Assembly: GCF_028640845.1 (NCBI RefSeq)
Contig: NC_080539.1
Location: forward strand, 161,510,736-161,574,735
Source of the DNA: Ahaetulla prasina
Lineage: Eukaryota; Chordata; Lepidosauria; Squamata; Colubridae
DNA length: 64,000 nt
Direction of reading: 5' to 3'
Position 1 is the stretch's first letter, and each line of letters opens with the position of its first letter. Shown in pieces: positions 44,531 to 56,163 of this stretch. The translations under genes and the position numbers were made by a program. Under the pieces are notes generated by a model. The model did no database searches and was not told the DNA's origin. It saw only the letters and a list, made by a program, of their open reading frames with translations.

Positions 44531-46138
44531 CTTCACCCCCAAGCATTTTCGTGCCAATATTCATTCTACAGCTATACTGAAGACAGATTAAAGTGTTAAT
44601 GTACATTTAATTTCCCTTAACTCTTGGGTCATTCAGCAATTGCACCTTGTTTCCTTTTTATTTCACCTCTTAAAAATGGTTGGTTAATATAGAGACAGGC
44701 TTATGTATTTTAGCATTCCTTACCTCTGTATTCTCTTGTGCACTTGGTTTCTTCTTCTTTTATTTTTGAGATATACTTCAGTTTTATGAAGCTTTAGGAA
44801 GCTTTCTTTTCTTCAATGGTTTCTTTCAAATTTTTGATTATTACTCATGCTGATGACCTCTTGTCACCTTCGGTTTCTCTTATTTTCCTTTTGTTTGGCA
44901 GGAACAAAAGTAATAGTATTTTCCCCCAATAAAGAGTGTTTCAAATCTGTTGCTGGTGGACACTGCAAGGCAGCATTAGCAGGACCTAAAGGGTGCACAG
45001 AAGCACAGAGGCACAGAAATGTGCAGCCTTCCATTTTATTATGTAAATAGGAGCTGGGTCTTTGGAAATAATAAAAGGCTAATTACATTTGGGAAATACT
45101 TTTAAAATTTAGCTTTGGATTAGCACAGAGAAAATTCTCTCCTTGCCCTAAGCCATCATTGTAACAGAAGATGACTTCTCTTTTAAACAAGGACAATTTC
45201 AAGTTTTCAATAGCTTTTCAAAACTAGAAATCTCTCATATTATTATAATTCCTAATGAAGACTCTTGCCTAGATTTGATAGCTATGAGTCCCATGCAAAT
45301 AAGTAAGTTACTAATTAGGTTGATTGTCTGAAGCCTGCTGATTCACTTCCAACTCCCTCCCACTCTCGCATTTTTCACATTTTACAATAAATTTGGTGTT
45401 GCATGACTGCATATTGAGAGTCAGAAAAAATTGGATTATTGCACAAATAGAGAAATAATGGCTTTGCCAGTTTTCAAAAGCTGGAAATAAACATCTGACA
45501 AGATAATAAGGTGGCCAATATGAAAAAAAAAGAAAAGATGAGTGATAAAATTGACGAGGCCTTAAAAAAATGTGTGAAATACATTTCCTTTCCATGAGTC
45601 CAGGAAAGAAAAGGCCTGCTGAACCGTCTCCCCTTTTACAGAACCATTTTCAGGCTGTGAAAAATGTGGAGGGGTGCGTTTTAAATAATGGGCCATGAAA
45701 AAGGAAGCAGCTGAGGACTCTGCGTATGTGTGGGGGTTTTTTCACATTTTTTTCTAAACAAAAAAGCAATGAGCAATGAGCAAAATTTCAAGCAATGAGC
45801 AAAATTAAAATTGCTGCTGTTCCATAATAGAATAGCTCAAGTGAAATGAAGACAGCTTTTTTTGGATGAAGAAGAAAAGCAGGTAAAATACTTTTTTTTT
45901 TTTGAGGCCTGTTTTCATGGTACTCTCCTCCGAGCCCATCTTCATATTCCCATTGTCTGCTTTTCTTTTTTTGATCTCAGATGGGAGATCCCATGTGAAA
46001 AGAGTGGCATAAAACTTATTTTTAAAAATAACAAGTGAGCAGTTCATGGTACCATCTATCTCCCGAATTCAGTTAAGATGTAGAGGACACTTCTGAAGAA
46101 GAAAAGGATAAGAATGGTAAGAGAGGAGACAAAGGAAT
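44531..46138. other. No gene or recognised repeat
   Basis: Includes a short local repeat, GCAATGAGCAAAATT, around 45765-45810. Nothing else recognised. Confidence 0.5.
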
Positions 46139-46146
46139 CCTTAAAG

Positions 46147-46395
46147 CAGGGATGCTATTCAGCAGGTTCTGACAGGTTCTGGAGAACCGGTAGCGGAAAT
46201 TTTGAGTAGTTCGGAGAACCGGCAAATATCACCTCTGGCTGGTCCCAGAGTGCGGTGGGAATGGAGATTTTGCAATATCCTTCCCCCAGGAGTGGGGAGG
46301 GAATGGGGATTTTGCAGTATCCTTCCCCAGCTACGCTCACCAAACCACACCACATCCACAGAACCGGTAGTAAAAAAAATTGAATTCCACCACTG
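46147..46395 (+). mobile_element. hAT-like MITE, type C, perfect TSD CCTTAAAG
   Basis: Starts CAGGGATGCTATTCAGCAGG, ends TTCCACCACTG. CCTTAAAG occurs at 46139-46146 and 46396-46403. 249 bp, with the AACCGGTAG and CCACACC motifs. Confidence 0.87.
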
Positions 46396-46519
46396 CCTTA
46401 AAGCGATCTATGTGCCTAAGAGATTGTCACGTTAGAGTTCTTATTTTTAAATATGGAAGCACTCACACAGTCAGAAACCAATGCAACCCAACAATACATG
46501 GATCATGTGATTTCTGGTT

Positions 46520-46867
46520 GTTGTCCTGGTGATGCTGTGGTTAAATGGTGTATTGTAGGGAAACTCCAACTACAGCCTGGAGTTCGAGTTTGACTGGCTC
46601 AAGGTTGTTTCAGGTTGGTAAAATGGGGACCAGATTGTTGGGGGCAATATGATGACATTGTAAACCACTGAGTCAGTACTTTAAAGCAGGGGTCGCCAAT
46701 CTTGGTCCCTTTAAGACTTGTGGACTTCAACTACCAGAGTCCCTCAGCCAGCAAAGCTGACTGAGGATCTCTGGGAGTTGAAGTCCACAAGTCTTAAAGG
46801 GACGAAAGTTGGAGACCCCTGATGTAAAGCATTATGAGACTGTATATAAGCCTAAATACTATTGCTA
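46520..46867 (+). mobile_element. tRNA-derived SINE, type A, split by a hAT MITE
   Basis: The 5' part runs from about 46520 to 46686 (GCTGTGGTTAAATGG head, GTTCGAGTTTG box B, ACCAGATTGTTGGGGGC). The 3' tail resumes at 46822 (ATGTAAAGCATTATGAGAC). The sister SINE copies are continuous across this point. Confidence 0.8.
46687..46821 (+). mobile_element. Hairpin hAT MITE inside a SINE
   Basis: Almost the entire 135 bp is an inverted repeat: CAGGGGTCGCCAATCTTGGT ... GTTGGAGACCCCTG, with GACTTGTGGACTTCAACT and AGTTGAAGTCCACAAGTC in the arms. Flanking 8-mers CTTTAAAG and ATGTAAAG agree at 6 of 8. Confidence 0.87.
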
Positions 46868-48008
46868 TTTGTCTCTTGTCCTGACATTCTACCATAGCCC
46901 CAAGCACAGCTATGATTACTAGGGCACCAGCAGACCAACAGATTCTGGGTTATTCTCTACACTACTGGAAAGAATTACCACAACTTGTGTTATTTATTTA
47001 TGACAGACTGTATTGGTTGTCAGCAGCTCTTACGTTTATATCCAAAACTTATTTGCTTGATTTTAGTGTCAATTGTTGGTGTGCCTTTATTAAATTTATT
47101 CAGAAAGCTATTAACCTCTAGAATGGAAATAAAGTTAGTGGGAGTATATGAGGTGTAGCAATAATGGATATACAATTATATGCAAATGAATTCACACAGC
47201 AAAAGGTCCTGGAGTGGGAATGATGTAATCTCTGGAATCAATCTACTGCAATAATCTTTTTAATCACCAAACACATTTCAAATCCTTGTCGGCCTTTTAC
47301 TATCTTAGAGGGGATGTGGGAGGACTATCAAGTGAAGCTGGGCATGGGGGGGAGAGGGAAAAAAAAAACCCAACCCCAAATCCAACACATTGGTATTTAA
47401 ATTTTGTTACACCAAAAACAGATTACATGAAGATGGCAAGGAAGTTTAAAGCGGTTGATTACATCCATTGATTGATGATTGGCTTTAGAATAATTCTCTG
47501 TCCCTGAATGAAGGTGGGAATAGGCAGAAACGTGACAGCATTGACCCTGCTCATTCCATCAAAATGATAATGCAACATAAAGCATGGTTGTCTGCAGATT
47601 CTGAAAGCCCAGAGAACCAGGAGAGAATCTAAATTATGCTTAGGATGCCTCTAATGGGTATTTATGAATAAAACTGATTACGCTACTTCTCCACTGCCTG
47701 TCCTCCCTATATGTGCACACACTCCATCCCTTACAGGAACCAACTAAGAACATTGATTTTAAAAGCATGTTTATATTCTTCTTGGTATCTTTGGAATGAT
47801 GAGGTTTCCTTTTCCCGCTTCTTTCCTTTATTTTGATGTTAAGCAAAAATATCAAGCCTGAAGTTTATTACTCAAATGTTGTACTTAATGAGAAGAGCTT
47901 CTTAAATGAGTCCTTTCATTAGGGCAATGCTTTTGGCATCCCTACCCACATGATTTCTAGTTGGTTTTAGATTATAATTCAGCCTAGAAAAAGTGAGGGA
48001 TTAGCAGG
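46868..48008. other. No gene or recognised repeat
   Basis: Unique-looking sequence; open frames carry no motif. Confidence 0.5.
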
Positions 48009-48016
48009 CTCTAGAC

Positions 48017-48533
48017 CGGGGTAGTCAACCTTTTTATACCTACCGCCCACTTTTGTATCTCTGTTAGTAGTAAAATTTTCTAACTGCCCACCGGTTTCAC
48101 AGTAATGCAACGTGTATCGTCATCTGTGCATGCCTCTCGCGCATCGTGGATTGGGTTGGGGGGGTGCGCCTGCTACCAGCTCTGCTTGCCTGTTACAGCT
48201 GGGTGGTGTGGGGGGAGATGCGCGAGCTATTCTGGGATGAGGATTTTTTGTTTGCGGTCGCACTATAGCGCCATTTAGTTTCACTTATTAACGTGAACTA
48301 AACTTATGCGCGAGCAATACAAATAGTATATTTTCAGAAATTTAAATTGTCACGGGGAATTTTACGAAAACCTAATGAAAATGTTTTTAAATAATGCTAT
48401 GAAAATTTTTTAAAAAGACAAGTAAATTTAAAAAAAAAGGAAAGTGCTTCAGTATCGGACAAAACCCCTACCGCCCACCATGAAAGCTGGAACGCCCACT
48501 AGTAGGTGGTAGGGACCAGGTTGACTACCACTG
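48017..48533 (-). mobile_element. hAT non-autonomous element, type A
   Basis: Reverse orientation of the type A family (right end GGTTGACTACCACTG). Flanks CTCTAGAC and CTGTAGAG agree at 6 of 8. 517 bp; the left terminal base pair region is mutated (CGGGGTAG for AGGGGTAG). Confidence 0.86.
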
Positions 48534-48558
48534 CTGTAGAGTAACATTGTCAAGCATA

Positions 48559-49690
48559 ATAGAATAGAATATAGAATATAATTTTTATTGGCCAAGTGTG
48601 ATTGGACACACAAGGAATTTGTCTTGGTCCATATGCTCTCAGTGTACATAAAAGAAAAGATACGTTCATCAAGGTACAACATTTACAACACAATTGATGG
48701 TCAATATATCAATATAAATCATAAGGATTGCCAGCAACAAAGTTACAGTCATACAGTCATAAGTGGAAAGAGATTGGTGATGGGAATGATGAGAAGATTA
48801 ATAGTAATGCAGATTTAGTAAATAGTTTGACAGTGTTGAGGGAATTATTTGTTTAACAGAAAAAACTATTCTTGTGTCTAGTTGTTCTGGTATGCAGTGC
48901 TCTATAGCGTCGTTTTGAGGGTAGGAATTGAAACAGTTTATGTCCTGGATGTGAGGGATCTGTAAATATTTTCACGGCCCTCTTCTTGATTCGTGCAGTA
49001 TACAGGTCCTCAATGGAAGGCAGGTTGGTAGCAATTATTTTTTCTGCAGTTCTAATTATCCTCTGAAGTCTGTGTCTTTCTTGTTGGGTTGCAGAACCGA
49101 ACCAGACAGTTATAGAGGTGCAAATGACAGACTCAATAATTCCTCTGTAGAACTGAATCAGCAGCTCCTTGGGCAGTTTGAGCTTACTGAGTTGGCGCAG
49201 AAAGAACATTCTTTGTTGTCCTTTTTTAATGATGTTTTTGATGTTAGCTGTCCATTTTAGATCTCGCGATATGATAGAACCTAGAAATTTGAAGGTTTCT
49301 ACTGTTGATACTGTGTTGTCAAGTATTGTGAGAGGTGGAAGTATGGAAGGGTTTCTCCTAAAGTCTACCACCATTTCTACGGTTTTGAGTGTGTTCAGTT
49401 CCAGATTGTTTTGGTTGCACCACAAGGCTAGTCGTTCGACCTCTCGTCTATATGCGGATTCGTCATTGTCTCGAATGAGACCGATCACTGTTGTGTCATC
49501 TGCGAACTTCAGTAGCTTAACAGATGGATCATTGGAGATGCAGTCATTGGTATACAGAGAGAAGAGAAATAGGGAGAGCACACAGCCTTGGGGGGCCCCT
49601 GTGTTAATTGTACAGGTATTTGATGTGATCTTGCTTAGCTTCACCTGCTGCTTCCTGTTTGTTAGGATAATATCTATTTACAGTAGTGTC
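48559..49690 (-). mobile_element. L3/CR1-like LINE ('Snake1'-type)
   Basis: A short, degenerate AGAAT tail, then ATTTTTATTGGCCAAGTGTG, the fixed 3' UTR, and a long RT fragment. 5'-truncated near the RT active site. It is the best-preserved coding copy of this family here. Confidence 0.9.
48853..49644 (-). pseudogene. L3-type reverse transcriptase C-terminal half, 263-codon open frame
   Basis: Visible RT motifs from the N-terminus: TGAPQGCVLSLFLFSLYTND, KFADDTTVIGLI (FADD at about 49495-49506, minus strand), WCNQNNLELNTLKTVEMVVD, FKFLGSIISRDLKW, KKGQQRMFFLRQLSKLKLP, then ITVWFG, RIIRTAEKIIATNLPS and the C-terminal HPGHKLFQFLPS. The endonuclease and RT N-terminus are missing, so it is a truncated copy and not a gene. 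The uninterrupted frame suggests recent insertion. Confidence 0.9.
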
Positions 49691-49880
49691 TTGACCCCAC
49701 GTAGTTCCTGGAGGTCTTTTTTAAAAAAAATAAAATGATGAGTGTCTGTGCCTCATTGCTTAGGTTGAAAAGAATGTCCATTGCTCAGAAAAGTAAGCTG
49801 AAATGGAGAAAACATCCTGGCATGAAAAGGAGAAGGTGGGGAACAGCTTTACCACTTGGCCTTTCAGTAAATGGCGATCA

Positions 49881-50158
49881 TGTTTATTATTTTTATTTAT
49901 TTTATTTACATTTATACCCCGCCCTTCTCCGAAGACTTAGGGCGGCTTACACTATGTTAAGCAACAGTCTTCATCCTATTTGTATTATATACGAAGTCAA
50001 CTTATTGCCCCCAACAATCTGGGTCCTCATTTTACCTACCTTATAAAGGATGGAAGGCTGAGTCAAAGCTTGGGCCTGGTGGGACTTGAACCTGCAAGTA
50101 ATTGCAGGCAGCTGCTGTTAATATCAGACTGTCTTACCAGCCTGAGCCACAGAAGCCC
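49881..50158 (-). mobile_element. tRNA-derived SINE, type B, nearly full length
   Basis: T-rich left end, CCGCCCTTCTCCGAAGACTT hairpin tail, AACAATCTGGGTCCTCATTT core, minus-strand box B (complement of GGTGGGACTTGAACC, 50078-50092), and the tRNA-like head at CAGCCTGAGCCACAGAAGCC. Same family as the split copy at 30.8 and 34.05 kb. Confidence 0.82.
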
Positions 50159-50334
50159 GTGACGAACTATTACTATGGCAACCATGTTGTTAGTGAGAAA
50201 CTTGTTCTTCAAATTGGAAGTAGGCCAACAGAAAAAGGGCCCTGAATTTTCCTGGAGAAATATAAGAGTAGTACAATTTTTTCTATTTCAACTTTTAATG
50301 TTTTGTGAGTGTTTTGTGTCAACTCTGATAAGGA

Positions 50335-50750
50335 CACTATCCTGTCAGAGCTGAAGAAGTTTCTTGGATGATAAGCAATGAAAAAAAAAGAAGAAGTCCA
50401 GTTGCCTCCTGAAAAAGCACCTTTGGGGCAACTATGGCCTGGATGACTGAGAATCTCTACAGACTTTTAGCTATACAATTTGGGATGAGCACCCTTTGAA
50501 TGGTGTGGGAGTAGGAATGGACTTCTAGAGGGAGAAAATTTTCAGACTACAGGAACCAGGAACTCAGGTTACTCTGAGGACAAAGATAAACCTCCATCGA
50601 CCCTCTAAAAGGATACAAATGACCAGCTGTCTGCAAGGAATATAAATTCTTCCATTCCCCACCATCCATCAGAGCTGAAGAAGCTTTTTGGGTGAGAAGT
50701 GAAACGTCTTCAAAGAAAAAAAAACAAGAAAGTCCAGTTTCTGACTTCTG
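50335..50750 (+). mobile_element. Two Penelope-like tails in tandem orientation
   Basis: Two stretches share CAGAGCTGAAGAAG, then a variable GATGAGAAGYGAAA part, then AAGTCCAGTT: about 50347-50455 and 50668-50745. They are separated by about 215 bp. They match the short conserved tail type that follows some Penelope ORFs in reptiles; this assignment is from memory. Confidence 0.45.
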
Positions 50751-51589
50751 ATAAGGAAGTTAAGCATAACATGGAGTGGAGTAATTTTTCCTGCCATCTT
50801 GGCCTCAACTGGAGGTTTCGTTCTGTTTTTCAAGAAGCCAATAAATACAGTTCTCATTCAAATTTTTAATTTAAAAATTAGGAGGGAAAAATACACAGGC
50901 ATCCAGGTCCTATTGGTTTTGATTATTATGATTTTTAGAAGCAAGTTAGCAAGGAGCTTCCTTCAGGTGGGGAGGCCAAATGCAGGAATATCAACAGAGA
51001 ATGAACACCAAAAGGCATCAGTTGGACAGTCTTTTGAACTTACACGGAGGCATGCAATTTCCTGGAGCTAAAGTTTGCATAGCTTATCAAGGGAAACTCT
51101 TCAAAAGTGGGGTGAGCTGGGCCAGGTCAATTTGGAGAGAGGTATTTTAAGGGGTGACAGGTACAAATGTCCAAGACATTTCCAAGTGCCTTCCTCCAAA
51201 TAATATATCATAGGAATGCATTGAAGTTTGAAAAGGCCTTTGAAATTCTTTGAAAGCAAACAAGAAAATATTGCCTCTCCAAAGAGGCCTTGGGATAAGA
51301 TGGGGATACGATCCTGCCCTGTTCCTTGTAAATTTCAGAATGACGAGAGCACGTATGTATGTATATATGCATGTATGTATTTGACCTACAGGGTTGTCTA
51401 TCTTTTGATAAACAACTCTAGGCAGGTCATGAGGACAATTAAAAAAAAACCCACCGGTAAAATAAAAAACTAGCAATCTTCGCTCCATCAAATATATAAT
51501 CCTCAGGCTCCAACTACACCCTATCCCTGCATGTGGGGCGGGAACCAAACCTCTACGGCTTTCTAGAGGACTGAAAGTGGGGTGGGGAT
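50751..51589. other. No gene or recognised repeat
   Basis: Contains a short (ATGT)n run at about 51353-51380; otherwise unique. Confidence 0.45.
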
Positions 51590-51870
51590 CAGAGGTGATA
51601 TTCAGCCGGTTCCAACCGGTTCGGGCAAACTGGTAGTGGAAATCATAGGTGGGCCTGCTGACCTGCTCCAACTGTCCTATTTAGGTACGTTTTTGAGGCC
51701 AGGCACATGTGCAGAAGGCACGTGCGTGAAGCGCATGCACAGAAGACCAGGTGCATGTGCAGATGGTGCGCACATGAAGCAAGCGTGCACGCACGCGGCG
51801 AACTGTTCCCCAGGAGAAGGGTATTCCATAGGGCAGGGCTGCTACAGAGAATGTGCAGTTCCTGGATCTC
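51590..51870 (+). mobile_element. Partial CCGGTT-type hAT element
   Basis: The left end CAGAGGTGATATTCAGCCGG is like the type C elements. A GC-rich interior with alternating CATGTGCAGA/GCGCATGCACA units follows. I cannot find the right end or a TSD, so the boundary at 51870 is approximate. Confidence 0.45.
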
Positions 51871-52918
51871 ACTAGATCCCATAACATTTAAAGAAATGTT
51901 GTTTCTGAAAATGTTCTATCTTTATTACTATTCTGTTCATTCTCAAAAAATAAATAAAAAATGATCACATGAGCATTTTATTTTACTTTCCTGGTGTCAA
52001 AAGAAAAGACACCCTGGAAACACCTGCACTGCCCATTTAAGGTGCTCCAGTCCTTTGTTCATGCTAGTTTGACTGGAAAGAAATATTTTGGCAGCAGCTT
52101 TGCGTTCCGACTGGACGACAGGCTACTATGACCTTCCATTGAATAATTCCCTGCTGTTATCTTTCCACCTTTCACATGGATGGATTTTCCTGAACATAGA
52201 TTCCTTTTATATGGGTATGTGAACTTACACACAGGGCAAACATACATAATTAAAGGATCAAAATACACATAGACACAATACACAGTATGGGACAAAGCTG
52301 TATCCCTGTGGTTGGATTTGCTTTCCAACAAAACACAGGGCGGGGGAGGGAGGGGGAGTTTGTGTGTTGAGGAACTAAAGGCTAACATTCACAAATTTAA
52401 ATTGTGTGTGAGTAACTCATATCTTTGCTTTGAGACACCCCATGTTATTGAACCTCAGAATCCCCAAATCCCAGCTTGGATTTTTTTAGGAAAAAAAATC
52501 ATTCAGACAAATGGATAGTTGAAAACTCATCAATTGTTCTCATCAGATCCTAATAAAAATTCTACGCTTTTGAAATTACTCCTTTTTGAACTTGTGGTCA
52601 TGGCAATGCTACAATGCATTCCCATGACCATAAGATTCCCATTCATTTCCCCAATCAAATTAAACTGACCCGCCTAAGGCTTCTTACTCTTCCATAGGAC
52701 TGACATCATATCTGAGGCTCTTGAATGTGAACTGTCCTGTTTTCTCAGGACAAAATCACTTCTTTAAAAAAGTGTTTGAGCAGAGATATGGCCAGTTGGC
52801 TTAAATCTATTCAAGGCAAAATAGTGGAGCAATTGTTAAAGAGAAAATGGAACCAGCCTTGCTGAGATTAAACCACTGTTGGTTCTGCTGCTGAATTGAA
52901 CTAGCATGTGTGATGTTT
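51871..52918. other. No gene or recognised repeat
   Basis: Unique-looking sequence. Confidence 0.45.
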
Positions 52919-53331
52919 TACAGGTAATCCTTGACTTACAGCCATTCATTCAGTGACCACTCAAAGTTACAGACGCACTGTAAAAAAGTGACTTACAACC
53001 AGTCCTTGCATTTACAACTATTGCAGCATTCCCCACGTTCTTGAGATCAAAATTCAGGTGCTTGACAATTGGCATGTATTTACAATGGTTGAAATGTCCT
53101 GGAAACAAATGATTGCCATTTGCAATCTTCCCAGCCAGTTTCCAACAAGCAAAATCAATGGTGAAAGATGGATTCACTTAACAACTGGGTGATTTGCTGA
53201 ACAACTTCAATGATTTGCTTAAAAATCTTGCCCCCCCCAAAAAAAAGGTGGTAAAACTGGATTCAATTCATTTAACAGCCACCTTATTTAGCAATGGTCC
53301 CAATGTGGTCATAAGTCCAAAAACTATTCGC
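52919..53331 (+). mobile_element. Pogo-like MITE
   Basis: Begins TACAGGTAATCCTTGACTTA and ends in decayed GTGGTCATAAGTCC. The full interior of about 410 bp is present, including GCAAAATCAATGGTGAAAG. Confidence 0.75.
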
Positions 53332-55305
53332 ATGTTCTTCCTTTAGGGACTCTCTCTGTAAGAATTAAGAGGCAAAACAACAACAACACAGCTTAAAGAG
53401 CAGGAGTACAAGAACCAGCAAGTTTGAAGGATTGTTTTATGGGGAAAAGAAGGGTTATGTCATCATCATAGCTGTCCACACCGTTGAAAGGGAATTTTGT
53501 TTCATTCGATAACTGAGCAAAATGCCCTTTCTGAGCAATTCTGTGAAGAGGCACCAGGTTCACATAAAGTCTCACCACTGTAGTACACAAGCAAATAGGC
53601 TGCTAGTTCTGAAAACTAGACCCACTCAGAGTTGTTGTTGTTTTTTACTGAGGTGGAGCAAAGTACTGTGGTTCTTTCAGACGAATGGCCTGCAATTTGC
53701 GCACCTCTCTAACCCACTCTACCTTTGGTACAGGAAGTGCTTCTTTCTCCCAAACAATGCACTTTGCTTCGGAATACTCCCGAAAATCTGAAAATGACAA
53801 TCATTCTCCCAACTCAGACGTCAAAGAATCCGGCCAAATTTAGAGAGACGTCTTTCTCCAACTCCACTCTAGTAAAAGACCCGTGACGTGAACCAAAGTT
53901 GTGTGGAAAGACAGGAAAGCAACAGTTCTTTGCAGAGTGTGGCTTCACCCTTCTGCCTTACCTCTTGTGGCAAGGAAGAGCAAGAGAGAGCTGCATAGCA
54001 TCTCAACACTCTTCATTGAAGCCTGACCATCCCAGCCTTACCACCCAGTTCCTTTTTACAGCACTAGCCAGGCCTCATGCTGCACCCTATTTCATTACTT
54101 AATTTGTGACTCAAAATGAGGAGTTTGACATTATTAAAAATTCATGGATGACTCTTGCCAACTCTATAGAGATTTCCTTGTCACTTCTTTGCATGTTGAA
54201 TGAAGTTAAAATTGGATGCGGTAAGTCTGTTTTTCACAAAGTCTGAAGTCAGAATCTATGCTGGAGTTCCGTTTGGCATTTAATGATTGATGGGTGCTGT
54301 GCTTCGCACCTCAGTAGAGCATATTCTACTTGCAGGAAAATGAGGCAGAAGTGGAACATTCACACATGGAATGTTTAGAGAATTTATACAAGACACAAGC
54401 CATCTTTTGGACTGTGGATTGTGGGAAAAGCAGGAGGAGATTTTTAAGCCTGATAACATCATGAGATATTCTGCAAGAATTTTGCAGAAATTTGTAGTTG
54501 CTTTAGGAGGGCCAGTGAGATCCTGTGAGAACACTTTTTACTTTCCCTTTCTTCGTGGAACCCAACAAATTCCTGTTTTTAACAACCTTTCAATTTATGC
54601 TGTTGTTCCAGGTTAATGTTTTAGCCTGCATGTACAATTGGTCAGTTGTGCAGCAATGCAGATTTTTAAAGTAAAGATTGGACAGCTGTCTACTGTTGTG
54701 CAATGCACATCCAAACATGGATTTCCTAATGATTGATCTTGTGCCATCTGCCCAAGGACAAAGAATCAGGGAAGCTGTAATAAAACAGAACCTATAGCCT
54801 TCCATCTGCTCTCATCAGAAACAACGGTAAATTCATTAGCTGTTACAAGACTGGTACAAATATAAATTTATAGTACATAGATACTAGAGTCATCAAAAAA
54901 GACAACAGAACAGCAAATGTGAAATAAGTGAAGTATAGAGATAAATTGCTGTGGAGAATAGACTGGAGAACCAATTGTGTATTGTGAAATGAATCAGGAT
55001 AAAAATATGTAAATATGATAATCTTAGTTGCAATTTGAGGTCCAACTATAGAGCCAAGAAAGATATTTAGAACAGCTTTAATAGGCCAAGTTTAAAAAAC
55101 TTTTCCTAAAAGTTTTACCTTTGTATAAGCTTCATTTCAGTTTTTGTTTTTAAAAGCATTACAAGATAGAATGCAAAAAGAAAACAAAGCAAATTCTTGT
55201 TTCAATTTATAGAGCCATTTGTGTGATTCGTTATAACCATAGTTTCCTTGATTTTTTTTAAAAAAATAGTTAATGTCAATCACTGTGTCTAAATATATTT
55301 TATCC
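53332..55305. other. 2 kb without gene or recognised repeat
   Basis: Unique-looking. The frames on both strands (for example plus 53522-53791, 54371-54616) lack motifs, splice-site context I could defend, or repeat homology. Confidence 0.5.
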
Positions 55306-55540
55306 CATTTTTATTATTGTTACAAATAATTCAAGGCAGCAAATGTTATGCAACACACCTTCCTCCTCCTGTTTTCCCCACAACAACCCTCTGAGGTGAC
55401 TTGGGATGAAAGAGAATGACTGGTCCAAAGTCACCCAAATGGTTCTCATGTCTAAGGCAGGCTGTGGACAGGAGCTGAATTTACATTCTCCTGATTTCTA
55501 GCCTGATGCCTTAACCATTAGATCAAACTGGTTCGTCTTA
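55306..55540 (-). mobile_element. tRNA-derived SINE, squamate type (C)
   Basis: Minus-strand order: head at CTTAACCATTAGATCAAACTGG (box A side), box B in ATTTACATTCTCCTG, then GTCACCCAAATGG, ATGACTGGTCCAAAG, ACAACAACCCTCTGAGG, and a tail with CAAATAATTCAAGGCAGC. It differs from types A and B in sequence but has the same architecture. Confidence 0.65.
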
Positions 55541-56160
55541 ATAGTATCATATTAGGGATTAAATGATGTGTAGGAAATACGTTTCTGGAAATCTTTTGGT
55601 CTATTGCAGCTTAGCAGGTAGGCATACTGGCTGAAAGTTGGTGGCTGAAACCCAAGGAGACATTTCATCTAATGAGAATAGAGACACATGATTGCACAGA
55701 GAGTCTCACATTTAGGATGAAAGAGAGATTTCTAATAACAAAATGTTTCACATGAAAATGATTTGCTACTTCTTAACATCGTAAAATTTTATCCTGAGCT
55801 GAAATAGTGCCATACAAAATTATTTTAATTTCATTCGTAAACCGTTTTGGTGATCTTTTGTTTTCCAAAAGGAAAAAGTTCCACAAGACAACTTAGAAAC
55901 TAACTTTTTAAAATAATTTACTAAAAAGGTACGATATGTACTCTGGATTGGAAAGTCCCGGTGAAGTCTGAAACACATGCATGGTAAATGTAGCTGTTAA
56001 AAGCCACACTGGATTAAACTTTACCTTTGTAGAACCGATGCTAATATTGGACGTATTATTATGTTTCAATGTTATACACAAAGAATGATCACTAAAAGTA
56101 GACTGTAATTAGGCCATGCATAGGAGCCTAATTCTGCTTGTGCGTCTGTGTTTATCTGTT
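55541..56160. other. No gene or recognised repeat
   Basis: Unique AT-rich sequence. Confidence 0.45.
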
Positions 56161-56163
56161 TAT

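Noticed and set aside
44847..45050. Possible exon preceded by a pyrimidine tract and an AG
   Set aside because: The frame continues upstream of the AG without change in character, there is no matching donor, and I recognise no protein family.
48853..49644. Functional reverse transcriptase gene
   Set aside because: The 263-codon frame lacks the endonuclease and the RT N-terminus; it is a 5'-truncated LINE copy.
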